This document shows positions 1 to 8,441 of a stretch of DNA of 64,000 nucleotides, piece by piece. This DNA comes from Stakelama portus (GTDB lineage: Bacteria; Pseudomonadota; Alphaproteobacteria; Sphingomonadales; Sphingomonadaceae). Below the pieces are notes generated by a model. That model saw only the letters and a list, made by a program, of their open reading frames with translations. It did not search any database and was not told the DNA's origin. How positions within the stretch are numbered: the stretch's first letter is position 1; the number at the start of each line of letters is the position of its first letter. The stretch spans positions 477,900 to 541,899 of the forward strand of contig NZ_QFZL01000004.1 in NCBI RefSeq assembly GCF_003171655.1, written 5' to 3'. The position numbers were made by a program, and so were the translations under genes.

Positions 1-600
1 CAATATGACCGCAGCGTTCGCATCGATGCCAGTGCGATCGCGCCGTCGCTCACCTGGGGCACCAGTCCCGAGGATGTCGTGGCGATCACCGATCGCGTGC
101 CCGATCCGGACAGCTTCGCCGATCCGTCCAAGCGCAAGGCGGCGCGCAAGTCGCTGGACTATATGGGTCTGACTCCCGGCATGGCGATGCAGGACATCCC
201 GGTCGAGCATGTCTTTATCGGATCGTGCACCAACAGCCGGATCGAGGATCTGCGCGCAGCCGCCGCCGTGGTGAAGGGGCGCAAGGTTGCCGATCGCATC
301 CGTCAGGCGCTGATCGTTCCGGGTTCGGGCCTGGTCAAGCGCCAGGCAGAAGCCGAAGGGCTCGACCGCATCTTCATCGAAGCCGGTTTCGAATGGCGCG
401 AGCCGGGCTGTTCGATGTGTCTCGCCATGAACCCGGATAAAGTCCCGGCCGGAGAACGTTGTGCTTCCACTTCGAATCGAAATTTTGTAGGAAGACAAGG
501 TCCTGGGGCTCGGACGCATCTGGTTTCGCCTGCAATGGCGGCCGCTGCGGCAGTGACGGGTCGACTTGCCGACGTTCGGGATCTCATGGCCGGGAATTGA
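1..600 (+). CDS. leuC: 3-isopropylmalate dehydratase large subunit (C-terminal part)
   Basis: This is the C-terminal part of the large subunit of isopropylmalate isomerase, the second committed step of leucine biosynthesis, which interconverts 2- and 3-isopropylmalate using a [4Fe-4S] cluster. The reading frame is open from base 1, so the gene starts before the window. The cluster ligands are visible: the cysteine in FIGSCTNSR and the CxxC pair in [12 protein letters not shown]. The conserved SNRNF segment and the [14 protein letters not shown] stretch typical of the aconitase family follow. The small subunit leuD lies 293 bp downstream on the same strand, as expected for a leuCD operon. Identification is firm; only the N-terminus is missing. 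Confidence 0.96.
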   Translation, partial: QYDRSVRIDASAIAPSLTWGTSPEDVVAITDRVPDPDSFADPSKRKAARKSLDYMGLTPGMAMQDIPVEHVFIGSCTNSRIEDLRAAAAVVKGRKVADRIRQALIVPGSGLVKRQAEAEGLDRIFIEAGFEWREPGCSMCLAMNPDKVPAGERCASTSNRNFVGRQGPGARTHLVSPAMAAAAAVTGRLADVRDLMAGN

Positions 601-645
601 TGGCCGGGATTTGATGGGCTTAGGATCGAAATCGGGGGATCGATC

Positions 646-810
646 ATGAAGGGTGCATTGGTAGTTTTGATCGCGGGAACGATTCTTAGCGGGATCGCGG
701 CCGCCTATGCCACCACCACCCACACCATGGACGATCCCGCCGCGACCATCGGCTTGACCGCCAGTCCCATCGCCGTCGAAGCCGGCAGCCAGATCGCCGC
801 GCGCAACTGA
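646..810 (+). CDS. small secreted or membrane-anchored peptide, 54 aa, between leuC and leuD
   Basis: I do not recognise this protein. The frame starts MKGALVVLIAGTILSG and has a hydrophobic stretch at residues 4-19 ending in AAAYA, which looks like a signal peptide with cleavage after about residue 20. The remaining ~34 residues are small and polar. A purine-rich GGGGGAT precedes the ATG. It lies between leuC and leuD on the same strand, so it is probably co-transcribed with them. It is short and could be a chance frame, but the signal-peptide shape and the unusual leuC-leuD gap support a real gene. Confidence 0.5.
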   Translation: MKGALVVLIAGTILSGIAAAYATTTHTMDDPAATIGLTASPIAVEAGSQIAARN

Positions 811-892
811 CATCCCGCGTTCGCGCAGGTTGATCGCAACGCCCCGGCCACGCTAGGGGCGAACCCCTTCCCATAACCTGGAATCGCTAGCC

Positions 893-1522
893 ATGAAGCC
901 TGTCCGTCAAGTTGCCGGTACCGCCTATCCCTGGGGCGCCAAGAACGTCGACACCGACGTGATCATCCCCGCGCACTGGCTGAAGACGGTGCTGCGTTCG
1001 GGCCTTGCGAAAGGTGCGTTCGAAACCGTGCGCGCGGAACCGGGCAATGTGTTCGACGATCCGCGCTATGCCGGTTCGCCGATCCTGATCGCGGGCGAGA
1101 ATTTCGGGTGCGGGTCGAGCCGTGAACACGCCGCCTGGGCGCTGGCCGATATGGGCGTTGCCGCCGTGATCGCGCCAAGCTTTTCCGACATTTTTTCCAG
1201 CAATGCCTTCAAGAACGGGATCGTGCCGGTGGTGTTGCCGCAGGAAGCCGTCGATCGCCTGATCGAAGTTGCCGAAAGCAATGAGATTACCGTTGATCTG
1301 GAAACCATGACCGTCACCACGCCCTTCCAGGACCGTTTCACCTTCGACCTCGACCCGTTTCGCCGTCAATGCCTGCTGGAGGGACTGGACGAAGTCGGAC
1401 TGACCCTGTCAAAAGATACCGCGATTTCGAAATACGAATCCGGTGTTGCCAGTGCGCGGCCCTGGATCAAGGTAGGAGCAGGCAATGAAAGCACTTTTGT
1501 CCACGGCGCCGGGCGGACCTGA
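893..1522 (+). CDS. leuD: 3-isopropylmalate dehydratase small subunit
   Basis: The 209-residue protein is the small swivelling subunit of isopropylmalate isomerase and pairs with LeuC in leucine biosynthesis. The family signature is clear: [14 protein letters not shown] near the N-terminus, [17 protein letters not shown] around residues 65-81, and [18 protein letters not shown] after residue 98. Its length is slightly above the usual ~200 residues because the C-terminus runs past the usual RPW ending. That tail overlaps the next gene by 38 bp. The gene is co-oriented with leuC. Confidence 0.96.
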   Translation: MKPVRQVAGTAYPWGAKNVDTDVIIPAHWLKTVLRSGLAKGAFETVRAEPGNVFDDPRYAGSPILIAGENFGCGSSREHAAWALADMGVAAVIAPSFSDIFSSNAFKNGIVPVVLPQEAVDRLIEVAESNEITVDLETMTVTTPFQDRFTFDLDPFRRQCLLEGLDEVGLTLSKDTAISKYESGVASARPWIKVGAGNESTFVHGAGRT

Positions 1523-2486
1523 AACTCTAAAGATCGAAGAGCTGCCCGATCCCGCTGCGGGCAAGGGCGAAGTGGTGGTGGCGGTCAAGGCCTGCTCGAT
1601 CAACTTCCCCGACGTCCTGATCATCGAGGACAAATATCAGTTCAAGCCGCCGCGCCCCTTTGCGCCGGGCGGTGAAATTGCCGGCATCGTCGAATCGGTG
1701 GGGGAGGGCGTCACTCAGTTCGCTCCCGGCGATCGCGTGATCGGGGTGCTCGGCCATGGCGGCCTGGCCGAAAAGATCGCGGCGCCGGCCGACAAGCTCT
1801 ATGCCCTGCCCGAAGGGCGCAGTTTCGAAGATGGTGCGGCATTGCTGCTCACCTATGCCACCACGATCCATGCCCTGCTCGACCGCGGCAAGCTGAAAGC
1901 CGGCGAGACGCTGCTCGTACTGGGCGCGGCGGGTGGCGTCGGGCTGGCCGCGATCGAACTGGGCAAGGCATTCGGCGCGACCGTGGTCGCTGCCGTGTCG
2001 AGCGAGGAAAAGGCACAGGCGGCGAAAGAGGCCGGTGCGGACAGGGCCATCATCTATCCGCGCGCGCCGTTCGACAAGGAACAGTCGCGCGAAGTCGCCA
2101 ATCTGTTCAAGCAAGCCGTCGGCCCGAACGGCGCCGATGTGATCTATGATCCGGTCGGCGGCGATTATGCCGAGCCCGCGCTGCGTGCGATCGCGTGGGA
2201 AGGCCGCTATCTGGTGATCGGTTTCCCCGCCGGCATTCCCAAGCTTCCGCTCAATCTCACGCTGCTCAAAAGCTGCGATGTCCGCGGCGTATTTTGGGGC
2301 GCATTCGCGGCACGCGATCCCGGCGCCAATGCCGCGCATGTCGAGCATCTGTTCCGCTTGTGGAGCGAGGGAAGCATTGCGCCCAGGGTCACCGACATCT
2401 TCCCCTTTGCCGATGGCGGCAAGGCGATCGCGAAGATGGCGGCGCGGCAGGCTGTCGGCAAGCTGGTGGTCCGCGTTGCCGAATAA
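1485..2486 (+). CDS. NADPH:quinone oxidoreductase family protein (zinc-free MDR)
   Basis: The 333-residue protein belongs to the quinone oxidoreductase branch of the medium-chain dehydrogenase/reductase superfamily, which reduces quinones or enones with NADPH. An N-terminal GroES-like domain (about 1-120) is followed by a Rossmann domain with the nucleotide motif [20 protein letters not shown] near residues 145-164. No structural-zinc cysteine cluster is visible, as expected for this subfamily. The start at 1485 follows a good ribosome site (GGTAGGAG, 6-7 bases upstream) and lies inside the end of leuD, so translational coupling is likely. The substrate cannot be told from sequence. Confidence 0.88.
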   Translation: MKALLSTAPGGPETLKIEELPDPAAGKGEVVVAVKACSINFPDVLIIEDKYQFKPPRPFAPGGEIAGIVESVGEGVTQFAPGDRVIGVLGHGGLAEKIAAPADKLYALPEGRSFEDGAALLLTYATTIHALLDRGKLKAGETLLVLGAAGGVGLAAIELGKAFGATVVAAVSSEEKAQAAKEAGADRAIIYPRAPFDKEQSREVANLFKQAVGPNGADVIYDPVGGDYAEPALRAIAWEGRYLVIGFPAGIPKLPLNLTLLKSCDVRGVFWGAFAARDPGANAAHVEHLFRLWSEGSIAPRVTDIFPFADGGKAIAKMAARQAVGKLVVRVAE

Positions 2487-2599
2487 CCGTGCCGGGTGAC
2501 GGGGCGGCAGGCGGTTTTGCGCCATGCACCCCGTTGTCATCGTCGGGCCACTCTCCTATCTCGGGCGCAAAGCAGGCTATTTTGTAAGGGCTCAGGCGC

Positions 2600-2923
2600 A
2601 TGACCAGTTTCGACGATCGCGAGAAGGCATTTGAAGCGAAATACGCTCGCGACGAGGAAATCGCGTTTCGCGTGACCGCGCGGCGCAACCGGCTGCTCGG
2701 CGAATGGGCGGCGGCACAGATGAAGCTGACGCCCGAGGAAACCGACGCCTATGCCAAGGCGGTGGTCCAGGCCGATTTCGAGGAAGCCGGCGACGAAGAC
2801 GTGGTGCGCAAGCTGGTCGGTGACCTGACTGCGGCTGGCGTTACCACCGATGAAGCCGCGATCCGGCTGGCGATCGAGGAAAAGGCCGTCGAGGCGCGCC
2901 GCCAGCTGATGGAATCGAAATAA
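2600..2923 (+). CDS. F1-ATPase inhibitor zeta subunit (DUF1476 family)
   Basis: This 107-residue all-helical protein matches the DUF1476 family. Its characterised Paracoccus member is the zeta subunit, which blocks ATP hydrolysis by the alphaproteobacterial F1-ATPase through its N-terminal inhibitory segment. The N-terminus (FDDREKAFEAKYARDEE) is the typical family opening, followed by the charged RRNRLLGEWAAAQM helix. It leads a tight group with bolA (4 bp gap) and grxD (3 bp gap). The family is almost confined to Alphaproteobacteria, which helps place the organism. Confidence 0.88.
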   Translation: MTSFDDREKAFEAKYARDEEIAFRVTARRNRLLGEWAAAQMKLTPEETDAYAKAVVQADFEEAGDEDVVRKLVGDLTAAGVTTDEAAIRLAIEEKAVEARRQLMESK

Positions 2924-2927
2924 TCCG

Positions 2928-3167
2928 ATGCCGATGCCCGCTGCCGAGATCGAAGCGCTGATCCGCGAAGGGATTCCCGACGCGCAGGTCGAGATTACCG
3001 ATCTGGCCGGAGACGGCGATCATTATTCGGCGCGTGTCGTAAGCGCGAGCTTTCGCGGCAAATCGCGCGTGCAGCAACAGCGCGCCGTTTATGCCGCGCT
3101 TGGCGGACGCATGGGCGGCGAATTGCACGCGTTGCAACTTGTTACCGCAGCGCCGGTAGAGGAGTAG
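2928..3167 (+). CDS. BolA family protein
   Basis: The 79-residue protein is a BolA-like protein of the class that forms Fe-S-bridged complexes with monothiol glutaredoxins. The IEALIREGIPDAQVEITDL opening and the FRGKSRVQQQRAVYAAL helix are typical, and the C-terminal region carries the ELHALQL segment that contains the family's conserved histidine. A second ATG at 2934 is an alternative start. The CGFS glutaredoxin gene begins 3 bp after its stop, which matches the known functional partnership. Confidence 0.9.
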   Translation: MPMPAAEIEALIREGIPDAQVEITDLAGDGDHYSARVVSASFRGKSRVQQQRAVYAALGGRMGGELHALQLVTAAPVEE

Positions 3168-3170
3168 AAT

Positions 3171-3497
3171 ATGAGCGAGGATACCCAGCAGCGCATTCGG
3201 GAACTGGTCGATGCCAGCCCGGTACTGCTTTTCATGAAGGGCAGCCCGCTGTTTCCCCAGTGCGGATTTTCGAGCCGTGCGGTCGCGATTCTCAATCATC
3301 TCGGCGTCGAATTCGAAAGCGTCGATGTGCTGCAGGATCAGGCGGTGCGCCAGGGCATCAAGAGCTTTTCCGACTGGCCGACCATCCCCCAGCTTTATGT
3401 GAAGGGTGAGTTTGTCGGCGGTTCGGACATCATGATGGAAATGTACGAATCGGGCGAACTGGCCGAAATGATGCAGGCCAAGGGCCTCGTTTCCTGA
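3171..3497 (+). CDS. grxD: monothiol glutaredoxin, Grx4 type
   Basis: This 108-residue protein is a CGFS-type monothiol glutaredoxin that binds a bridging [2Fe-2S] cluster with glutathione and passes it to apo-proteins or BolA. The active site QCGFSSRAV is at about residues 34-42, preceded by the FMKGSP motif. The WPTIPQLYVKGEFVGGSDI glutathione-binding segment follows. Length and order fit Grx4 closely. It ends the zeta-bolA-grxD group and is followed about 30 bp later by a strong hairpin terminator. Confidence 0.95.
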   Translation: MSEDTQQRIRELVDASPVLLFMKGSPLFPQCGFSSRAVAILNHLGVEFESVDVLQDQAVRQGIKSFSDWPTIPQLYVKGEFVGGSDIMMEMYESGELAEMMQAKGLVS

Positions 3498-3527
3498 GCG
3501 CAGCCGACGGCTGACCGTTGCAAATGT

Positions 3528-3559
3528 AAACGCCCGTGTCCCCGTGACGCGGGCGTTTT
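3528..3559 (+). terminator. rho-independent terminator after grxD
   Basis: The sequence forms a GC-rich stem (ACGCCCG pairing with CGGGCGT, extended by wobble pairs) directly followed by TTTT. It sits 30 bp after the grxD stop and before the convergent cyo operon. The rest of the 3498-3800 gap shows no convincing gene; the short frames there are low-complexity. Confidence 0.75.
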
Positions 3560-3800
3560 GCTGTTCGCCCGCCAACGCCGCCGGGGATGCGTATCGTTCC
3601 TATGGAAACACCGGGTGCGGGCGGGTCGACGCGAGACCGGAAAGCTGGCCGACCCGCCCTGCTGAAGCGTGGAAACGCTCGGTGCGACAACGACGTTGCA
3701 GGGGGCGTGCCAACTGCTGGCGGCGACCAAATTCCAGACGTTTCAATGGTTAATTGCGGCCGCCGCGCAGGGGGTGTTGTAAACTTCCCCGACAGGCCCG

Positions 3801-4181
3801 TCAGCGCGTCGGAACATCATGCGTCGCGGCATTGCTGTCGCTCGCCTGATGCATACGCCCGGAAAGGTCGGACATGATGTACCAGGTGCCGCCCGCCATG
3901 ATCGCGAGCAGGCTGACCGAGAACAGCACCAGCAACAGATCCTCGCGCGACTGCCGGCCGGAAAAGCTGAGATGGAGGAAGTTGCGCAGGTGCGCGACGA
4001 TCTGCAGCAGCGCGGCGACGCAGATCAGCGCGACCTTCCATGTCGCTGGCAGGTCGGACAGCAGCGCAGCGAAGGCACCGACCGTCAGCGCCAGACTGAC
4101 GACGAAGCCTGTGGCATAGCTTTTGATTTCGCTGTTCGCGCTTTGCTGCGGATCGAGCGCTCCGGTGTTCGGTTTGGTCAT
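3801..4181 (-). CDS. cyoD: cytochrome bo3 ubiquinol oxidase subunit IV
   Basis: The 126-residue protein is subunit IV of the heme-copper ubiquinol oxidase, a small membrane subunit that helps assemble the CuB site of subunit I. Three hydrophobic helices are visible at roughly residues 24-42, 49-68 and 82-101. The motif ICVAALLQIVAHLRNFLHL is typical of CyoD. Its start overlaps the cyoC stop by ATGA, making it the last gene of the cyoABCD operon. Confidence 0.93.
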   Translation of the reverse strand: MTKPNTGALDPQQSANSEIKSYATGFVVSLALTVGAFAALLSDLPATWKVALICVAALLQIVAHLRNFLHLSFSGRQSREDLLLVLFSVSLLAIMAGGTWYIMSDLSGRMHQASDSNAATHDVPTR

Positions 4182-4804
4182 GCGAGCGGCACCAGGAAAA
4201 CGAAGGAGAAGATCCCGACCCAGATCAGGTCGAGGAAATGCCAGAACACGCCGAGCATCGACAGGCGGACCTTCACCACGTCATCGATGCCGCGCGTCGC
4301 GATCTGGCCGATCATGGCGAGAATCCACATTATCCCGGAAAAGACGTGCACGCCGTGCAGGCCCACCAGCGCCCAATAGGCACTCAGCCAGCCGCTTGCC
4401 TGTGGCGTGCCACCCTCGCTCGCCTGGGAGAGGAAATCCTTCACTTCGAAGAACAGGAATCCTGTGCCCAGCATCGCGCACAGGAACAGCCAGGCGACCA
4501 GTTTTGCGCGGCCTTTCTTATATTTGACGCCCAGCGAGACGCCGGCATAGGCGACGCCGCCGACAAGCAGGAAGGCCGTCTGGATCGCGACGCTCTTGAT
4601 GTCGAACAGGTCGTTCGGCCCGGGTCCGCCCGCCAGCCCCATCGGATTGAGATATGCGGCATAGGCGGCGAACAGGATGCCGAAGATGATGAGGTCGCTC
4701 ATCAGGAACACCCAGAAACCGAACACCGTGGTTTCGGCCTGATCATGTGCCTCGCCATGCGTGTCGCCGAGGTTCAGTCCGGGATAAAGGTTGCTCTCGC
4801 TCAT
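4178..4804 (-). CDS. cyoC: cytochrome bo3 ubiquinol oxidase subunit III
   Basis: The 208-residue protein is subunit III of the quinol oxidase, with five predicted transmembrane helices. The N-terminal region FGFWVFLMSDLIIFGILFAAY and the GLHGVHVFSGIMWI segment are characteristic of CyoC, as is the final FLDLIWVGIFSFVFLVPLA. It overlaps cyoB upstream and cyoD downstream by 4 bp each. This arrangement implies translational coupling and fixed subunit stoichiometry. Confidence 0.95.
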   Translation of the reverse strand: MSESNLYPGLNLGDTHGEAHDQAETTVFGFWVFLMSDLIIFGILFAAYAAYLNPMGLAGGPGPNDLFDIKSVAIQTAFLLVGGVAYAGVSLGVKYKKGRAKLVAWLFLCAMLGTGFLFFEVKDFLSQASEGGTPQASGWLSAYWALVGLHGVHVFSGIMWILAMIGQIATRGIDDVVKVRLSMLGVFWHFLDLIWVGIFSFVFLVPLA

Positions 4805-6906
4805 CCTGCGAACTCCGAAATATCGGGGACGCCGCGATTGCGCTCGGTCTCTTCGTCGGCGCGGGTAACGGGCGTCAGGCTCGCAATTTGTTGCCGGAAC
4901 CGGCGATCGGCTTGCTCCACTTCGGCGGCCGGAATGATCGTGGGCTCGATCACGCGCATTCCGCGCAAGGCGACCATGCCGGGAATAGCAAGCAAGCTAA
5001 GGATCGCAAGCCACCAGATATGCCACACCATGGCAAAGCCGAGCGCGAAGGCCGCAATCGCGATCAGCAGCCCGTGCGCGGTATTGGCGGGCATTTCGAT
5101 GTCGGTATATTCGGCGGGTGCCTGCCACGGGTCGCCCGCGCGTTTGCGCTCACCCCATTCATTGCGTGCCGTGACTTGCGGGATGCAGGGGAAGGTCCAT
5201 TCGGGCACCGGTGCAGGGGTCGACCATTCGAGCGTCGAACCGTTCCACGGATCGCCGCCGGGCACCGCCAAGGCCGCGCGGTTGCGATAGCTGGTCCAGA
5301 AGGTCCAGGTCAGGCTGGCGAGCGCGCATAGCATCAACACCCCGCCGAACGCCGCAATATACATCCACGGCATGAAATCCGGGTTCTGGAAGGTGGGTGA
5401 ACGGCGCGGCATGCCCATCAGGCCGAGCACATAGAGCGGCATGAAAGTGAAGACGAACCCGCCGACGAACAGGTAGGCCGTGCGCCGGCCCCATGTCTCG
5501 CTCAGCCGGAAGCCAAAGGCCTTGGGGAACCAGTAATGGATGCCCGCGAGCATGCCGTAGAGCACGCCGGGAATGATCACATTGTGGAAATGCGCGACGA
5601 GGAAGGTCGAATTATGGACCTGATAGTCGATCGACGGATTGGCGAGGATGATGCCCGACAATCCCCCGATGACGAACAGCAGGAAGAAGCCGGTCAGGTA
5701 GACGATCGGCGTGGTGATCCGCACGCGGCCGCGCCACATCGTCGCCATCCAGTCATAGATCTTCACGCCGGTCGGAATGCCGATGATCATGGTCGCGATG
5801 CCAAAGGCGATGTTCACACCCGCGCTCTGCCCCATGGTGAAGAAATGGTGCAGCCAGACGGTGAAGCTGATCACCGCGATGCTCATGCTCGCGATCACCA
5901 GCGAGGTGTAACCATAGAGCCGCTTGCCCGAGAAGGTGGAGCTGATTTCGGAGAATACCCCGAACGCGGGGAGGATCAGGATGTAGACCTCCGGGTGGCC
6001 GAACATCCAGAAGATGTTGGCGTAATTCATCATGTTGCCGCCGGCGTCATTGGTGAAGAAGTGGAAATCGGCATAGCGATCCAGCGCCAGCATCGCGCTC
6101 GACACGGTCAGCGCGGGCATCGCGTAGATCAGCATGATCGCGACGCAGAGCGAGGTCCAGCAGAACAGCGGCATGCGCATGAAATGCATGCCCGGCGCGC
6201 GTTCCTTGAAGATCGTGACCGCGAAATTCATCCCCGTCAGCGTCGATCCCATGCCCGATATCAGGATCGCCCAGAGCCAGTAATCGACTCCCTCGCCGGG
6301 GCTGAAAATCTTGCCGGTATAGGGCGGGTACATGGTCCACCCGCCAGTGCCGAACTGGCCCACCAGCAGCGAAATCATGATAAGCCCGGCGCCCGCTGCG
6401 GTCAGGCCCAGGCTGACCTGATTGAGCACCGGAAAGGCCATGTCGCGCGCGCCAAGCTGTTGCGGCAGGACGAAGTTTATCAGGCCGATCAGCAGCGGCA
6501 TCGCGACGAAGAAGATCATGATCGTGCCGTGCGTGCTGAACAGCTGGGCGAAATGATCGGGCGCGACGAGCCCGCCCTCCGGCTGCGCCAAAGTGCCGAG
6601 CGCAGTCGCCTGATGCGCGCGCATCACAAAGCCTTCGATGATGCCGCGCGCCAGCATGACCAGCGCCAGCGCGATATACATGATGCCGATCTTCTTCGCG
6701 TCGGGCGACGTCAGCCAATTGCGATAGAGCGGCCCCCACCAGCGCATCCAGCTGAACAATAGCAGCGTGGCGATGCCGCCCAGAACCAGCACGCTCGCCG
6801 CACCAGCGCCGACAATCGTGCTGCTGTTCACGTCCCGCAGCAGATCGGTATAGGGCGTTACGTTCCAGTCGAGATTGCCGAAGATCGGGCTGGTCCCCCC
6901 GCTCAT
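4801..6906 (-). CDS. cyoB: cytochrome bo3 ubiquinol oxidase subunit I
   Basis: This 701-residue protein is the catalytic heme-copper subunit that oxidises ubiquinol, reduces O2 and pumps protons. The metal ligands are present: HGTIMIF with a low-spin heme histidine, WMFGHPEVYILILP with the CuB histidine cross-linked to tyrosine, LHHFFTMG with the two further CuB histidines, and VAHFHNVI with the heme ligands. The length is that of the extended CyoB type (E. coli ~663) rather than a cytochrome c oxidase. The gene overlaps cyoA and cyoC by ATGA. Confidence 0.97.
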   Translation of the reverse strand: MSGGTSPIFGNLDWNVTPYTDLLRDVNSSTIVGAGAASVLVLGGIATLLLFSWMRWWGPLYRNWLTSPDAKKIGIMYIALALVMLARGIIEGFVMRAHQATALGTLAQPEGGLVAPDHFAQLFSTHGTIMIFFVAMPLLIGLINFVLPQQLGARDMAFPVLNQVSLGLTAAGAGLIMISLLVGQFGTGGWTMYPPYTGKIFSPGEGVDYWLWAILISGMGSTLTGMNFAVTIFKERAPGMHFMRMPLFCWTSLCVAIMLIYAMPALTVSSAMLALDRYADFHFFTNDAGGNMMNYANIFWMFGHPEVYILILPAFGVFSEISSTFSGKRLYGYTSLVIASMSIAVISFTVWLHHFFTMGQSAGVNIAFGIATMIIGIPTGVKIYDWMATMWRGRVRITTPIVYLTGFFLLFVIGGLSGIILANPSIDYQVHNSTFLVAHFHNVIIPGVLYGMLAGIHYWFPKAFGFRLSETWGRRTAYLFVGGFVFTFMPLYVLGLMGMPRRSPTFQNPDFMPWMYIAAFGGVLMLCALASLTWTFWTSYRNRAALAVPGGDPWNGSTLEWSTPAPVPEWTFPCIPQVTARNEWGERKRAGDPWQAPAEYTDIEMPANTAHGLLIAIAAFALGFAMVWHIWWLAILSLLAIPGMVALRGMRVIEPTIIPAAEVEQADRRFRQQIASLTPVTRADEETERNRGVPDISEFAG

Positions 6907-7853
6907 TCGCTCGCCCCCGTCGTGCCGGTTTGCGGCAGCCCGGTGCCGCCCCAGCGCCCGCCCGCGGATGCGCCGCCGGGCTGGTGATATTTCGCGACGA
7001 TCTGCCGGAAAATGTCGCGCTGGCCGAGCGTCATGACGATCGGTTCGGCGCGCTTGTCGAGCCCCAGATCACCACGCGCATCGGCCAGAACCGTCTGGCG
7101 CCGCAACATGGCATAGCTGTTTTCATCGAGCACAAGGCCGCTTCTGCCGCGCGCGACCCAGGACGCATAGTCCGCCGGCGCGAGCGCGCGCACCGTGAAT
7201 TTCTGGCGACCGAAACCGCTGCCATTGAACTGGGTATTCTCGCCCTCGGCCTCGCCGGGCCGGGTGGCGGAAAAATTGAGCTTCGTCGTCATCCCCGGCA
7301 TCGCATAGATCTGTCCGGTCAGCGGGGCGATCAGCAGGCTCTGCATCACCGTGTCAGTCGTCAGCGTGATCTCCACCGGCCGCCCGACCGGCACTGCCAG
7401 TTCGTCCACCGTCGCAATGCCTTCTTCGGGGTAGATAAACACCCATTTCCAATCGAGCCCGATCGCCTGTACCCGCAACGATTCGGGCCCGACCGGCTTG
7501 TAGGGATCGAGCTTCTGCGTGGAGTACCAAAGCCAGCTTGCCAGCACGATGACGACCAGCACCGGCACGCCCCACAGGGCATATTCGAGCGGCTTCGAAA
7601 ATTCCCATTGGGGCGTATAATCGCCGCGCGGCCTGGCATAGCGATAGCGCCAGAGGATGAACGGCACGCCGACGAGCACGGGCAGGATCACGACCATGGT
7701 GATGCCGACGACCCGCAGCAGATGCGTGAATTGTTCCGCTGCGACGGGACCCATCGGCTGGAGAAAGCTCTGCTGGAGCGTCGCCGATGCCATGGCGGCA
7801 TCCGTGGCCAGCCATGCCAGCACGCAGCCCGCCCCGATTTTAGCCCAGGACAT
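6903..7853 (-). CDS. cyoA: cytochrome bo3 ubiquinol oxidase subunit II
   Basis: This is subunit II, with two transmembrane helices (about residues 45-65 and 90-110 of this start) and a periplasmic cupredoxin domain. The segment LRVQAIGLDWKWVFIYPEEGIATV is typical of CyoA. The CuA-binding cysteines of cytochrome c oxidases are absent, so the enzyme should take electrons from quinol. I chose the ATG at 7853 (316 aa). The open frame continues upstream to a TTG at 7958, but that extension is arginine-rich and unlike the family, and a GGTGAGG lies 10-12 bases before the chosen start. Confidence 0.93.
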   Translation of the reverse strand: MSWAKIGAGCVLAWLATDAAMASATLQQSFLQPMGPVAAEQFTHLLRVVGITMVVILPVLVGVPFILWRYRYARPRGDYTPQWEFSKPLEYALWGVPVLVVIVLASWLWYSTQKLDPYKPVGPESLRVQAIGLDWKWVFIYPEEGIATVDELAVPVGRPVEITLTTDTVMQSLLIAPLTGQIYAMPGMTTKLNFSATRPGEAEGENTQFNGSGFGRQKFTVRALAPADYASWVARGRSGLVLDENSYAMLRRQTVLADARGDLGLDKRAEPIVMTLGQRDIFRQIVAKYHQPGGASAGGRWGGTGLPQTGTTGASE

Positions 7854-7954
7854 CAAACCCGGCCTCACCCCATGACCCAGAAAGATCGCGCGACGGAACG
7901 CCCCCAATCCGGGCGCTCCGTCGCGGCATTGAACCGATTGGCGCTGTCGGTCAT

Positions 7955-8374
7955 TCAACCGGCGTCAGGGGCAGCAACCGCACCGGACAGCGTGTTCTGA
8001 ATCTGGGTGGCCGCTTCCTGCAGGCCGCCCATGTCTCCGGTCGCGAGGGCATCGCGTGCAGACTGAATGTCCCCGGCCAGAGCCGTTCGCATATCCTCTG
8101 GAAATTCAGCCATATTGTCGTTGATCAGGCCATCAAGCTGTTCGAGCGCGGCGGTGGCTTCGTCGCGGTTCAAATTGCCCGAAGCAAGGCGATCGGCAAG
8201 CGTCGTCGCCTGCGATCGCGCTTCGGACGGCGTGGCGGAATTGTTTTCGAAACCCGGCTGATCGGCTGTGACCGTCGCAGTCTGTTCTTCGTTCGTTGCC
8301 TGCGGGCTGCCGCAGGCCGAAACTGCGAGCGCCAGCGGCAGAGCAAGCATCGGGTATTTGAACTTAAGGATCAT
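7955..8374 (-). CDS. small predicted lipoprotein, 139 aa
   Basis: I do not recognise a named family. The protein opens MILKFKYPMLALPLALAVSAC, a lipoprotein signal peptide with lipobox VSAC, so it should be lipid-anchored outside the inner membrane. The mature part is rich in Ala, Glu, Asp and Thr and mostly helical, with repeated phrases about numbers of residues in LADRLASGNLNRDEATAALE and an amphipathic C-terminus. An AGGAGA ribosome site precedes ATG 8374 by 7 bases; an upstream ATG at 8494 has no such site. It lies about 100 bp before cyoA on the same strand and may be co-transcribed. Confidence 0.75.
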   Translation of the reverse strand: MILKFKYPMLALPLALAVSACGSPQATNEEQTATVTADQPGFENNSATPSEARSQATTLADRLASGNLNRDEATAALEQLDGLINDNMAEFPEDMRTALAGDIQSARDALATGDMGGLQEAATQIQNTLSGAVAAPDAG

Positions 8375-8441
8375 ATTGGTTCTCCTGGCTTGCGCGGCGA
8401 CGCGCATTGCACCTTGCCGGCTAGGGTAGCTGCAACGCAGG

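Noticed and set aside
3587..3877. Plus-strand frame of 96 codons after grxD
   Set aside because: It overlaps the antisense of cyoD, has no ribosome site or family match, and begins just after a terminator.
7854..7958. Upstream extension of cyoA to a TTG start
   Set aside because: The extra 35 residues are unlike any CyoA N-terminus and the internal ATG precedes the natural signal/membrane segment.
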